Below, one piece after another: positions 1-8,020 of a stretch of DNA of 64,000 nt; positions within the stretch are counted from its first letter, which is position 1, and each line of letters starts with the position of its first letter. This DNA comes from CAVUPF01 sp963743285 (lineage in GTDB: Bacteria; Actinomycetota; Thermoleophilia; Solirubrobacterales; 70-9). Location of the stretch: NCBI GenBank assembly GCA_963743285.1, contig CAVUPF010000004.1, forward strand, positions 1 to 64,000. Direction: 5' to 3'. The notes under the pieces were generated by a model, which saw nothing but the letters and a program-made list of their open reading frames with translations, was not told where the DNA came from and ran no database searches. Both the position numbers and the translations under genes were made by a program.

Positions 1-1
1 G

Positions 2-1567
2 AGCACTCAGCTTGAGCTGCTTGCCGAGCACGGTGAGGAGCAAGTAGCCAAGGTCGGCGAGAAGCTGTATGAGATCGGCGACGCGACCTATCCGTTCATC
101 GCGATCGTCGAGGGTGAGGCGGCGATCTTGGACGGCGCAGGGGATGGAGACGTGCGTCATCGCGCGCCAGGGTTTCTCGGCGAGGTCAACCTTCTTAGCG
201 GGCAGGCGGTGTTCGTCACCGCAGTCGTCACTCAGCCGATGCGCTACATCGCCCTCCCGCGCGAGAAGCTGCGAGCGCTGCTATTCGATGACCCCTCGCT
301 TTCAGATCTGATCCTGGGCGCCTATGTCGAGCGCCGCGAGCTGCTTCAGCAGCGCCAAGGCATCGGACCAGAGATCATCGGCCAGCGCGACTCGCCCGAC
401 ACGCGCCGGCTGCTGGAGTTCGCGCGCGCCCAGCGGCTCCCCCATACCTGGGTCGATCCCACCGAGACGACCGATGGCGCTGACCCGGCGACGGAGCCCT
501 CAGCATCGGCCATGCCATTGGTGCGACTGCCTGGCGGGGTAGAGCTTCTAAACCCGAGTAACGGCGAGCTTTCACGGACGCTCGGCATAGGTCTGACGCT
601 CGCGCCGCGCGAGGAGGTCGACCTTCTGATCATCGGTGGCGGCCCTGCTGGACTAGCTGCAGCCGTGTACGGCGCCTCAGAGGGTTTGGACACGCTGATC
701 TTGGAGAGCAGCGGCATCGGCGGCCAGGCAGGCACCTCACGCAGGATCGAGAACTACCTGGGTTTCCCCGCCGGGATCAGTGGCAGCGAATTGACCAGCC
801 GCGCTGCCACCCAGGCGCGCAAGTTTGGCGCCCGGCTGGCCTCGCCCTACCGCGCCCAGACACTCCAGCTCGGCATCGAGCGCCACCTCGTGGGGCTCGA
901 GGACGGCGGCGAGATCGCCGCAGGCGCGGTGCTGCTCGCCATGGGCGCCGAATACCGGCGTCTGCCCGTCGTGGGGCTCGAGGCGTACGAGGGGCTGAGC
1001 GTGTTCTATGCCGCCGGGCCACCAGAGGGCCAGCTCTGCACAGCTCAGCGTGTGGCGGTCGTCGGCGGGGGCAACTCAGCGGGCCAGGCTGCCGTCTGGC
1101 TGGCGCGCGGGGGCGCGCTCGTCACACTCCTGCACCGCCGCGGCGACCTCGGCGAGACGATGTCGCAGTATCTGATCGACGAGCTAGACCGCTACGGGGT
1201 TGCCGTGCGTGATCGTTCTGAAATCACCAGCCTCCAGGGAGAACACGGGCGATTGCGGGCGGTCGCGCTCGCCGACGGGGAGCAGTTGCCGTTCTCATTT
1301 GTGTTCCTGTTCCTGGGCGCTACGCCGTGCACTGAGTGGCTCGGTGAGGCGCTTGCGCGTGACGCCGACGGTTTCATCCTGACCGGCGCGGACGCTGGCG
1401 CAGAGGGCCTTCTCGAGACGAGCGTGCCGGGCGTCTACGCAGCTGGCGACGTGCGCGCAGGCTCGATCAAGCGCTGCGCGACGGCGGTCGGCGAGGGTGC
1501 CGCCGTGGTCCAATTCGCACACGAGCGACTGACCCGACTCGGCGCTCGATCCGGTGTAGTTTCCTGA
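2..1567 (+). CDS. cNMP-binding domain / thioredoxin-reductase-like flavoprotein (5' partial)
   Basis: The reading frame is open to the left edge, so the true start lies outside. Visible residues 1-110 look like a cyclic-nucleotide-binding beta-barrel (GEAAI, then a GFLGEVNLLSGQ segment). A short linker domain follows. From about residue 205 there is a two-dinucleotide-fold flavoprotein with an FAD motif (IIGGGPAGLAAAVYG, about 209-223), a second NAD(P)H motif (VVGGGNSAGQAA) and a C-terminal GVYAAGDVR FAD motif. Fusions of this kind are known in actinobacteria and are usually named thioredoxin-disulfide reductase. The CxxC redox pair of true TrxB is absent: the equivalent stretch reads FYAAGPPEGQLC. 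Disulfide reductase activity is therefore doubtful; the electron acceptor is unknown. Confidence 0.85.
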   Translation, partial: STQLELLAEHGEEQVAKVGEKLYEIGDATYPFIAIVEGEAAILDGAGDGDVRHRAPGFLGEVNLLSGQAVFVTAVVTQPMRYIALPREKLRALLFDDPSLSDLILGAYVERRELLQQRQGIGPEIIGQRDSPDTRRLLEFARAQRLPHTWVDPTETTDGADPATEPSASAMPLVRLPGGVELLNPSNGELSRTLGIGLTLAPREEVDLLIIGGGPAGLAAAVYGASEGLDTLILESSGIGGQAGTSRRIENYLGFPAGISGSELTSRAATQARKFGARLASPYRAQTLQLGIERHLVGLEDGGEIAAGAVLLAMGAEYRRLPVVGLEAYEGLSVFYAAGPPEGQLCTAQRVAVVGGGNSAGQAAVWLARGGALVTLLHRRGDLGETMSQYLIDELDRYGVAVRDRSEITSLQGEHGRLRAVALADGEQLPFSFVFLFLGATPCTEWLGEALARDADGFILTGADAGAEGLLETSVPGVYAAGDVRAGSIKRCATAVGEGAAVVQFAHERLTRLGARSGVVS

Positions 1568-2102
1568 GGCAATACGGCGAGATCCACGACGGCGAGTCAA
1601 AGGGTTCGACTACGCCTGGTCCGACGGGGACATGCGCCGCCTGACTGCCACTTCCTTGGCCTGTATGAGCGCACCGCGACACCCGTGCCTCGACCGCGGC
1701 GACGCGCCTCTCGGCCCCTCAGAGCTCGAGGTAGCCGAAGCCCACACCGCTCTATTGGCGCACGTCCGGCGGGCAGGCACGACGCGCGCGAGCGGATGCT
1801 CCGCCCACCGGTCTCGCGGACCTCGTCGGCAGCCAGCACCGGCAACGTCGAGGGACAACCAAGGATTCGGCAGTCCTCACCTCGCATCCAACCAATGACT
1901 TCACAGAGAGTACGCCGTTTCAGAAGGTCAAGTTGGACGCCAAGCTCGGCCCCAACCGAGACCAGAACGAGCCGAACGGCGTCAAGTCTTCATTTGCGCC
2001 ATCCTCCCGCCTTCGCCGTCGCGCCGTCAGACCTCGTGCTCGGGTACCGTGGCCGCTCGGCGCAGATTGTGTGCTCATAAGGACCACGATGAGGGATTTG
2101 CC
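1568..2102. other. intergenic region without a supported gene
   Basis: About 535 bases between the flavoprotein and the stress protein. Open frames occur on both strands but none has a ribosome-binding site, a family-like protein sequence or coding composition. I see no RNA gene or strong hairpin. The segment just before 2103 carries the GAGG-type ribosome site of the next gene. Confidence 0.5.
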
Positions 2103-2561
2103 ATGACTAAACCGGTGTTGTTCTGCTACGACGGATCAGACGGCTCGAGGTCGGCGCTGCTCGCCGCTGCCGAACTCATAACACACACTGCCGATGCCGT
2201 AGTGCTAGCCGTGTGGATGCCCGCAGTGGTCAGCCTAGTTCGAGCTGGCTCGTTTCTCACCGCTGTCCCTAACGAGGGCGAGATAGACGAGCAAGAGGCC
2301 GCCTTCGCGAAACGAATCGCCGAGGAGGGTGCCGCAGACGCCTGCACACTCGGCTACAACGCCTCGGCACGAATCGCGAAAGCCAACGTCTCAGTCGTCG
2401 GGACGATTGGCGAGATCGCTCAGGAAATCGATGCTGGACTGATTGTCTGCGGCCAGCGTGGACGCGGCGCAATCCGCAGCACTCTACTTGGCAGCGTCTC
2501 GCATGGACTCTCGACGCACGCGCAACGGCCGGTGCTGGTCGTTCCTGACCAGGCGGGATAA
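2103..2561 (+). CDS. universal stress protein (UspA family)
   Basis: A 152-aa single-domain Usp protein, normal family length. It starts LFCYDGSDGSRSALLAAA after the initiator region, the usual first strand and helix of the alpha/beta fold. It ends with the nucleotide-binding signature ICGQRGRGAIRSTLLGSVS (G-x2-G-x9-G-S type), so it is probably an ATP-binding member. The upstream frame is open to 2049, but the ATG at 2103 follows a GAGG site and gives the canonical N-terminus. Usp proteins act in the cytoplasm under starvation, oxygen or redox stress. A decayed second Usp lies at 41860. Confidence 0.88.
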   Translation: MTKPVLFCYDGSDGSRSALLAAAELITHTADAVVLAVWMPAVVSLVRAGSFLTAVPNEGEIDEQEAAFAKRIAEEGAADACTLGYNASARIAKANVSVVGTIGEIAQEIDAGLIVCGQRGRGAIRSTLLGSVSHGLSTHAQRPVLVVPDQAG

Positions 2562-2758
2562 CTGTCGACCTCGCGAATACTCCGGAGCCGCGGAGCTGGA
2601 ACTGGAGGGCATGATTACGACTTCGCCACGGCTTTCCAGTTGCCGGCGCCCAGCGCAGGGCCGATGCGCGCCGCTGACGCTTCAGGTGGCGTCGACGATC
2701 GCTGCGCGGTGCGCAGCGGGTCGCGACTTGTCGCCGGATCGGTGAGAGTGGCGCTCGC

Positions 2759-4447
2759 CTATCTGGGTGTTGGAGGTGGGCGGTCCCCGAGCTCGGCTGA
2801 GGAGGTGTTGCGGGGCGCGGTAGACCAGTCTTCCGAGGCGCGGTCTGGCAGCGTAATCTGCTCAATGTGCACTGTCACACCGAAGTGACAACAGGGTCCG
2901 GTAACCAAGATGACGGTCGCTGGCGCCGCTGATTTCGACGCGATTGCTGTTCCGTAATCGACGGCCTTCTTTGGTGCCGAGGAACTGCTCTTGCCCTTTG
3001 ACGGAAGAATGAGCAGTGCGAGCAGCAGTCCCAGGGCGAAGATTCCTGCGGCCCAGGCGAACGCGGTAGCGTAGCCGTGGATTGCTGCCGCGTTGATGAC
3101 TCCGAGCGTCCCAGCATGGCTGGAAGCGTAGGCGGCGGTCGCGCTGGCGAAGATTGTGCTCAACAGCGCGGTGCCAACCGAGCCGCCTACCTGCTGGGAG
3201 GTGTTGACCATCGCGGAGGCGACGCCAGCCTCGGAGCTGTCGATTCCGAGTGTGGCGGTGCTGAAGGCGGGTGCGAAGATGCAGCCCATTCCGAGCCCGG
3301 TGATGACCAGTGCGGGCAGGACGTTGCTTGTGTAGCTGGCGCCGGGCGAGAGACGGGTTAGAAAGAGCATCGCGAACATTCCGAGCGTCATCCCGACGGC
3401 AACCAGTGGCTTGGCGCCCGTGCGGTAGAGCAGCTTGGTCTGCACTGTCGTAGAGGTGACGACGAGCGCGGCGGTCATCGGCAGGAAAGACAGGCCGGTC
3501 TTGATCGGAGAGAAGCCGAGACTCTCTTGCATGTAGTAGGTCAAGAAAAGGAAGATCGCAAAGACCCCGGCGCCCGCCAGCAAGATCGACAGGTAGGCGC
3601 CGCCACGAGCGCGATCCTTCACGATGTGTAGCGGGAGGAGGGGATCCGCCTTGCGGCGCTCGACTGCCACAAACGCGGCGAGCAGGACCACGCTGGCGGC
3701 GAGTGAGACGATCGTCAGCGGCGTCGTCCACGAGTGCGTCTCGGCATTGGAGAACCCGAAGACCAGCGCGAACAGGCCCCCGCCGGCGAGTAGGACACCT
3801 TGGATGTCGATACGCGGGCGTCCCTCGGGGGGATGGTTTTGCAAGAGCCTCAGCGCCACGAGGACAGTCGGTAGCGCGATCAGCAGGTTGACGTACAAAC
3901 ACCACCTCCACGAAAGCGTCTGCGTAAGCACCCCGCCGAGGATCAGGCCGACCGACGCACCACCACCGGCGATCGCGCCGAAGATGCCAAACGCCTTCGC
4001 CCGATCGGGCGAGCCGGCGAACGTCACCGTCAGCAGCGATAGCGCCGACGGCGCTAGCAGTGCGCCGAAGGCACCCTGCAGCGCCCGCGCGCCGACGAGC
4101 ATCCCGAAGGATTGCGCCAACCCTCCGATCGCGGAGGCCACCGCGAAGCCGATGAGCCCCGCGATAAACGTCCACTTGCGCCCAAACAGATCCCCAAGCT
4201 TTCCTCCCAGCAGCAAGAGGCTGCCGAACGCCAGCGCGTATGCGGTGACGACCCATTGCCGGCTATCGGTGGAGAATCCCAACGACCGCTGCGCTGAGGG
4301 CAGCGCGATGTTCACGATCGTCGCATCGAGTACGACCATCAGCTGCGCGACACCGAGCAGGGCCAGGACCGCCCAACGGCGATCCCCGGACGCAGAGCTC
4401 GCTGCGGCCGTCACCGGTGAGACCCCGATACGCTCGCTACTCGCCAT
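2759..4447 (-). CDS. MFS transporter, DHA2 (EmrB/QacA) drug:proton antiporter family
   Basis: A 562-aa inner-membrane protein with 14 predicted membrane segments. DHA2 signatures are present: LDATIVNIALPSAQRSLGFS in TM1, WVVTAYALAFGSLLLLGGKL with GDLFGRK in the TM2-TM3 loop, and GAIAGGGASVGLILGGVLTQ (motif C of antiporters) in TM5. It probably exports amphipathic toxic compounds using the proton gradient. The last roughly 85 residues after LLILPSKGK form an unusual hydrophilic tail with no resemblance to the family; it could be a real extension or a shifted 3' end. It is monocistronic, divergent from the downstream beta-propeller gene. Confidence 0.88.
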   Translation of the reverse strand: MASSERIGVSPVTAAASSASGDRRWAVLALLGVAQLMVVLDATIVNIALPSAQRSLGFSTDSRQWVVTAYALAFGSLLLLGGKLGDLFGRKWTFIAGLIGFAVASAIGGLAQSFGMLVGARALQGAFGALLAPSALSLLTVTFAGSPDRAKAFGIFGAIAGGGASVGLILGGVLTQTLSWRWCLYVNLLIALPTVLVALRLLQNHPPEGRPRIDIQGVLLAGGGLFALVFGFSNAETHSWTTPLTIVSLAASVVLLAAFVAVERRKADPLLPLHIVKDRARGGAYLSILLAGAGVFAIFLFLTYYMQESLGFSPIKTGLSFLPMTAALVVTSTTVQTKLLYRTGAKPLVAVGMTLGMFAMLFLTRLSPGASYTSNVLPALVITGLGMGCIFAPAFSTATLGIDSSEAGVASAMVNTSQQVGGSVGTALLSTIFASATAAYASSHAGTLGVINAAAIHGYATAFAWAAGIFALGLLLALLILPSKGKSSSSAPKKAVDYGTAIASKSAAPATVILVTGPCCHFGVTVHIEQITLPDRASEDWSTAPRNTSSAELGDRPPPTPR

Positions 4448-4947
4448 TTGACGGCATCTACGCTACGCGACAATCGCCCGGCTGGTCTTGCCGGCAGCTA
4501 GAGTCCATCCCGTCTGAGGCAGGTGAGGCTTGGCCATCTATGTGGGGACTTCGTTGAAAGCCGCCGCGTTGACCGAGGTTGAGCGTTCCGCTCCTCTCGC
4601 TAGCACTTATCGTCGAGGCTGTCGCACTTCGCTGGGGACCGCCTTGGGGACCGCGTTTGCCCCGAGCCACAGCAGCCGTCCGCCCGCAGCTGACCCCCAA
4701 GCGCCAGTACGCTAGGCGTGGAGCGGGATGCGTAGGCGGTGGCTTGCTGATCCTGATGTATGTGGTCTTCGTTGCCGCGCAGGTGGGGAGCGCCTGAGAT
4801 GATCTCCGGTGCGGCTGATCCCGGGTCTGAGCAAGGCAAGGCGAGAGCCCTCGCTCGCATGCCCTCGCCCGCGGCCAAGTGCCTGTAACGGATCCCGAGT
4901 TCGGCGGACTGAACCTTGTACGCACATCCCAACTCGAGGAGCATGTA
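4448..4947. other. divergent intergenic region
   Basis: About 500 bases between the exporter (leftward) and the beta-propeller gene (rightward), so it should hold both promoters. No convincing small gene or RNA is seen. A GAGGAG ribosome-binding site at 4936-4941 belongs to the gene starting at 4948. Confidence 0.5.
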
Positions 4948-6099
4948 ATGAGAGCGACGACCCGTATCGGCCCGGCATTGGCCGCCATAGCGGCAGTTTT
5001 GGCCCTAGCTTGCGGATCCGCAAGCGCCTTCGGCCGTCGAGGCGGTGATCCCTTTGGTGCTCGATCGGGCCATGCCGTATTTGTCCAGACCGACAATACG
5101 TCGGGCAATCAGGTCGTGGCCTACGACCAGACCGGCAATGGCAGCCTGACCCAGGCCGGCGTCTACAACACCGGCGGACTGGGCGGAACGCTCACCGGCT
5201 CGGTCGTCGACCACCTCGCCTCGCAGGGCTCTTTAGCCTACGATCGCGAGGACGGCTTGCTCTACGCCGTCAACGCTGGCAGCAACACGATCTCTGAGTT
5301 CGCCGTCTTTGGCGATCGCCTCGCCTTGCGCCAGGTCCTCAGCTCGGGCGGGTCCTTCCCGGTCAGTGTCGCAGTCGATCGCGGTCTCGTGTACGTGCTG
5401 AACGCCGAAGAAGGCGGATCGCTACAGGGCTTCACGGTCTTTTCGGGCCGCCTCTTCCCGATCCCAGGATCTGACCGAGCACTGGGCCTCAATCCCACCG
5501 AAACCCCCCAGTTCACCCACACGCCCGGCCAAGTCGCATTCTCGCCGGACGGCTCCCAGCTGATCGTTACGACCAAGGCCAACGGCAACGACATAGACGT
5601 TTTCGGCGTGTCGCCTTTCGGGCGCCTGTCCCAAACGCCGGTCGTCAACTCTGAGCCAGGCGCCGTCCCCTTCGCGGTGACGTTCGATCAAGAGGGGAAC
5701 CTAGTTGTGGCGGAGGCCGGCACCAACTCGCTGGCGAGTTTCGCGCTCCGCGATAACGGGACCATCACGCAGCTTGACTCGGTGCCAACGGGTCAGGAAG
5801 CCACCTGCTGGGTGGCCCGTGCCGGCGAGCATTTCTATGCCTCCAATGCCGCCAGCGCCTCGATCAGCAATTTCCAATCCAGCGGGGGTGGGCAGCTGCT
5901 CACCCTCTTGGGCAATACCGAAACCGACCCCGGCACGGTCGACGCCGCGGTGTCAGGCGACTCGCGCTACCTCTACGTACAAACCGGTGGCGCCGGAGTA
6001 GTGGATGAGTTCGCGATCGGTGCGCAGGGAGCACTGAACAAAATCGGGGCGATCACAGTCCCCGGAGCCGTTGGCGGCGAGGGCATCGCCGCCCTTTAA
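4948..6099 (+). CDS. secreted beta-propeller protein, lactonase (6-phosphogluconolactonase-like) family
   Basis: A 383-aa protein that starts at the ATG 6 bases after a GAGGAG site; the longer frame from 4879 lacks one. Residues 1-26 form a Sec signal peptide (ALAAIAAVLALACGSASA). The mature part is built of repeated blades with LYAVNAGSNTISEF, VYVLNAEEGGSLQGF, VAFSPDGSQLIVTTK and LVVAEAGTNSLASF motifs, typical of the seven-bladed 3-carboxymuconate-cyclase/lactonase superfamily. Export makes a role in central 6-phosphogluconolactone hydrolysis unlikely; extracellular lactonase or a non-enzymatic scaffold is as likely. It precedes an ECF sigma/anti-sigma pair, possibly its regulator. Confidence 0.8.
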   Translation: MRATTRIGPALAAIAAVLALACGSASAFGRRGGDPFGARSGHAVFVQTDNTSGNQVVAYDQTGNGSLTQAGVYNTGGLGGTLTGSVVDHLASQGSLAYDREDGLLYAVNAGSNTISEFAVFGDRLALRQVLSSGGSFPVSVAVDRGLVYVLNAEEGGSLQGFTVFSGRLFPIPGSDRALGLNPTETPQFTHTPGQVAFSPDGSQLIVTTKANGNDIDVFGVSPFGRLSQTPVVNSEPGAVPFAVTFDQEGNLVVAEAGTNSLASFALRDNGTITQLDSVPTGQEATCWVARAGEHFYASNAASASISNFQSSGGGQLLTLLGNTETDPGTVDAAVSGDSRYLYVQTGGAGVVDEFAIGAQGALNKIGAITVPGAVGGEGIAAL

Positions 6100-6113
6100 A
6101 GCCAGTCCAGGTG

Positions 6114-6150
6114 GGCTGCGGCGCCTTAACTTAAGACGGGCGCCGTAGCC
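6114..6150 (+). terminator. hairpin, possible terminator of the beta-propeller gene
   Basis: Left arm 6114-6125 (GGCTGCGGCGCC) pairs with 6139-6150 (GGCGCCGTAGCC) over 12 base pairs with one G-U pair, with an AT-rich loop. There is no downstream T-tract, so it could also act as a transcript 3'-end stabiliser. Confidence 0.5.
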
Positions 6151-6222
6151 TGCTCGGCAAAGCACGAACCCCATGGGAATTGATTCCAATCCTCGCCTTC
6201 GCTTCTCCGAAAAGGAGTCAGA

Positions 6223-6861
6223 TTGAGCCCGGTCACTGCGGCCGTGAGACGACTGCGCCGGGGCAGCGCCGGAGCCGACGAGGATCACGAGTTGGTCGAG
6301 CGCCTGCGTGCCGGGGAGGAGCGGGCCTTCGTCGAGTTGGCCGCCCGCCATCACGCGGCGATGATTCAGCTTGCCTCCTCGTTCGTGTCGAGTCCGTCGA
6401 TCGCAGAGGAGGTCGTGCAGGACACCTGGCTAGCCGTATTGCGCGGAATCGGCGGGTTTGCGGAACGCTCCACTTTCAAGACCTGGCTGCTGCAAATCCT
6501 CGTCAACCGGGCTAGGAGCACGGGCGTGCGTGAGCATCGAAGCGTCGCGATCGGTGACGCTACACCTGCCGTGGATCGCTCTCGCTTCGACGCTTCTGGG
6601 GCGTGGATGTCTCCGCCGCAGCACTGGGTCGAGGACAGCGAGGACCGAGTCCTCGCTGAAGGGCTTGCCGACAGGCTCCATGCGACGCTTAAGCGGCTCC
6701 CGGCGCGCCAGCGCGAGGTGCTTTTGCTCAGAGACGTTGAGGGGCTAAGCAGTCCTGAGGTTTGTGAGGTGCTCGAGATCAGCGAAGGCAACCAGCGGGT
6801 CTTGCTTCACCGCGGCCGCAGTCAGCTACGTCAGGCGCTTGAGGAGTTCGTGACCACGTGA
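6223..6861 (+). CDS. ECF-type RNA polymerase sigma factor (sigma-70 family)
   Basis: A 212-aa two-domain sigma factor. Region 2 spans about residues 20-95 (ELVERLRAGEERAFVELA, then AEEVVQDTWLAVLRGIGGF and STFKTWLLQILVNRAR). Region 4 spans about 150-205 (LPARQREVLLLRDVEGLS, then a helix-turn-helix VCEVLEISEGNQRVLLHRGR). The start is a TTG five bases after a strong AAAGGAG site; no ATG fits as well. Its stop overlaps the next gene by four bases, so sigma and anti-sigma are co-translated. Such factors usually drive their own promoter and a small stress regulon. Confidence 0.92.
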   Translation: MSPVTAAVRRLRRGSAGADEDHELVERLRAGEERAFVELAARHHAAMIQLASSFVSSPSIAEEVVQDTWLAVLRGIGGFAERSTFKTWLLQILVNRARSTGVREHRSVAIGDATPAVDRSRFDASGAWMSPPQHWVEDSEDRVLAEGLADRLHATLKRLPARQREVLLLRDVEGLSSPEVCEVLEISEGNQRVLLHRGRSQLRQALEEFVTT

Positions 6862-7121
6862 AGATGCTGAGACGAAAGAACGAGCTGGTCTGTAAGCAGA
6901 TGGTCGAGCTGATCACCGACTATCTGGAGGGTGCCCTGTCGAGATCTCAGAGGCGGCGCTTTGAGGCGCATCTGGCGGGTTGTGAGCATTGTGCGGAGTA
7001 CCTCGAACAGATGCGCGCCACAATGCGACTTACCGGTCGCTTGCGAGCTGAGGATCTGACGCCCGAGATGCAGGAGGATTTCACAGCCCTATACCGGCGC
7101 TGGCGATCTGAAGGGGACTAA
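6858..7121 (+). CDS. zinc-finger anti-sigma factor
   Basis: An 87-aa soluble protein with the zinc-binding anti-sigma pattern: Cys at about residue 12, then H-x3-C-x2-C as HLAGCEHC around residues 35-42, within a helical domain (ITDYLEGALSRSQRRRFEAH). No membrane segment follows, so it is the short cytoplasmic class, like redox-sensing RsrA-type proteins, rather than a transmembrane sensor. The GTG start overlaps the sigma stop as GTGA. It should bind and hold the sigma factor encoded just upstream; zinc loss on oxidation is a plausible trigger but is not shown by the sequence. Confidence 0.88.
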   Translation: MKMLRRKNELVCKQMVELITDYLEGALSRSQRRRFEAHLAGCEHCAEYLEQMRATMRLTGRLRAEDLTPEMQEDFTALYRRWRSEGD

Positions 7122-7262
7122 CTGGCCGCGTCGCGCGACATTGATTGCATCTGGGCGGGTCTTGCTCGGCGCGTCCTAGAAGCCCAGGAGCGGTCGTCTA
7201 TCCGAATCCGCTGTCGTCCCGCTTCAAATCCGGGCGCCCTGATTGGGTGTTTCCATCGAATA

Positions 7263-7321
7263 GCTCCGCACCGCCCCGCAGGGCCGCTCCAGATCAGGCA
7301 TGCGGGGCGGCGGTGCGGAGC
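7263..7321. repeat. long GC-rich inverted repeat (hairpin)
   Basis: The left arm starts at 7263 (GCTCCGCACCGCCCCGCA) and the right arm ends at 7321 (reverse complement GCTCCGCACCGCCGCCCCGCA). The arms are identical except for a three-base insertion, giving 18 pairs around a loop of about 20 bases. It lies 140 bases after the anti-sigma gene and has no T-tract. It could be a Rho-independent-like terminator, a structured RNA, or a decayed mobile-element end. Confidence 0.6.
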
Positions 7322-7336
7322 CGTTCGGGGACATCT

Positions 7337-7378
7337 GTGACGCATAAGTGACGCAGACGCGACCTCCCGAGTGACGCA
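7337..7378 (+). repeat. three direct repeats GTGACGCA
   Basis: Exact copies start at 7337, 7348 and 7371. They sit 20-60 bases before a sequence resembling a tRNA-Arg 3' half, a position where tyrosine-recombinase arm sites occur. Comparable short direct repeats precede the tRNA-Cys scars at 34972. Confidence 0.5.
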
Positions 7379-7396
7379 GCGGGAACCGTTCGGGCC

Positions 7397-7447
7397 GAGC
7401 ACCGAGCTTCTAAGCTGTGGGTCGCTGGTCTGAAGCCAGCCGGGGCG
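7397..7447 (+). other. degenerate 3' half of tRNA-Arg(UCU)-like sequence
   Basis: The stretch contains a D-stem end GAGCA, an anticodon-loop-like CTTCTAA, a variable region GGGTC, a T-arm-like GCTGG...CCAGC and an acceptor-like CGGGGCG. This matches the usual order of an actinobacterial tRNA-Arg(UCU) 3' half. The T-loop is TCTGAAG instead of TTCGAAT and the anticodon stem does not pair, so it is not a functional tRNA. It is best read as an old attachment-site scar; coincidence cannot be excluded. Confidence 0.4.
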
Positions 7448-7564
7448 TTCCGTTGCTTTCCGTGGATCACCCAGGTTTGGCTCTCTTACGCCGAATCCTG
7501 ACCCATACACCTTTATTTGCGGTTCCGCGCAGTCCCCGCGATTTCAACGAGGGCCTCCCCCGGT

Positions 7565-8020
7565 TTACCTCTTTTGCTGAAGCCGGGCGAGTTCTGCTCT
7601 TATTCCTTCGAGTTGGGAGGACATCTCTTGAAGTTCCTTCATCATCGGATCATCTCCGCTCGCCCGCCGCTCGGCCTCGGCGCGCGCCACGAAAGCGCTG
7701 CTGATCGCTCCCGTCACCACTGCTAGCAGCGATAGCCCGCCGACCATCATGAAGGCGGCGATGACCTTCCCGATCGTCTGCTGGGGAACGATGTCGCCGT
7801 AGCCGACAGTTGTCACCGTCTCGGTAGCCCACCACATCCCGAGCCATATCGAGTGAAACGTCTTTGGGTCGACGAGGCGCTCGACTACACCAGAGACGAC
7901 GATGGCAGCCGTCCAGAAGGCAATGATCACATAGGCCGCATATCGAGGTCGCAGGCCATTGGCCTTTATGCGCCTTGCCATCCACCGGCCGGATCGACGC
8001 GATTCCAGCTGGTTTGCCAT
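7565..8020 (-). CDS. two-TM potassium channel pore protein
   Basis: A 151-aa protein with TM1 (VIIAFWTAAIVVSGVV), a pore helix and the selectivity filter TTVGYGDIVP, then TM2 (VIAAFMMVGGLSLLAVVTGA). It ends in a short coiled coil (ELQEMSSQLEGIRAELARL), with no RCK/TrkA regulatory domain. The frame runs on upstream to 8296, but that part is proline-rich and of poor coding character. I chose the ATG at 8020, though no clear ribosome site precedes it. The motif ELQEMANQLE just around this start resembles the C-terminal coil, so translation may begin somewhat further upstream. Four such subunits should form a K+-selective channel. Confidence 0.8.
   Translation of the reverse strand: MANQLESRRSGRWMARRIKANGLRPRYAAYVIIAFWTAAIVVSGVVERLVDPKTFHSIWLGMWWATETVTTVGYGDIVPQQTIGKVIAAFMMVGGLSLLAVVTGAISSAFVARAEAERRASGDDPMMKELQEMSSQLEGIRAELARLQQKR

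Noticed and set aside
1632..2080. Arg/Ser/Pro-rich frames after the flavoprotein
   Set aside because: No ribosome site, no similarity to known proteins, low-complexity composition typical of GC-rich non-coding DNA.
7151..7241. Cloverleaf-like stretch with an acceptor of six pairs and a TTCAAAT T-loop, suggesting a long-variable-arm tRNA or tRNA-Sec
   Set aside because: Position 8 is not T, no D-arm or anticodon arm folds, and the T-stem has a mismatch; judged coincidental.
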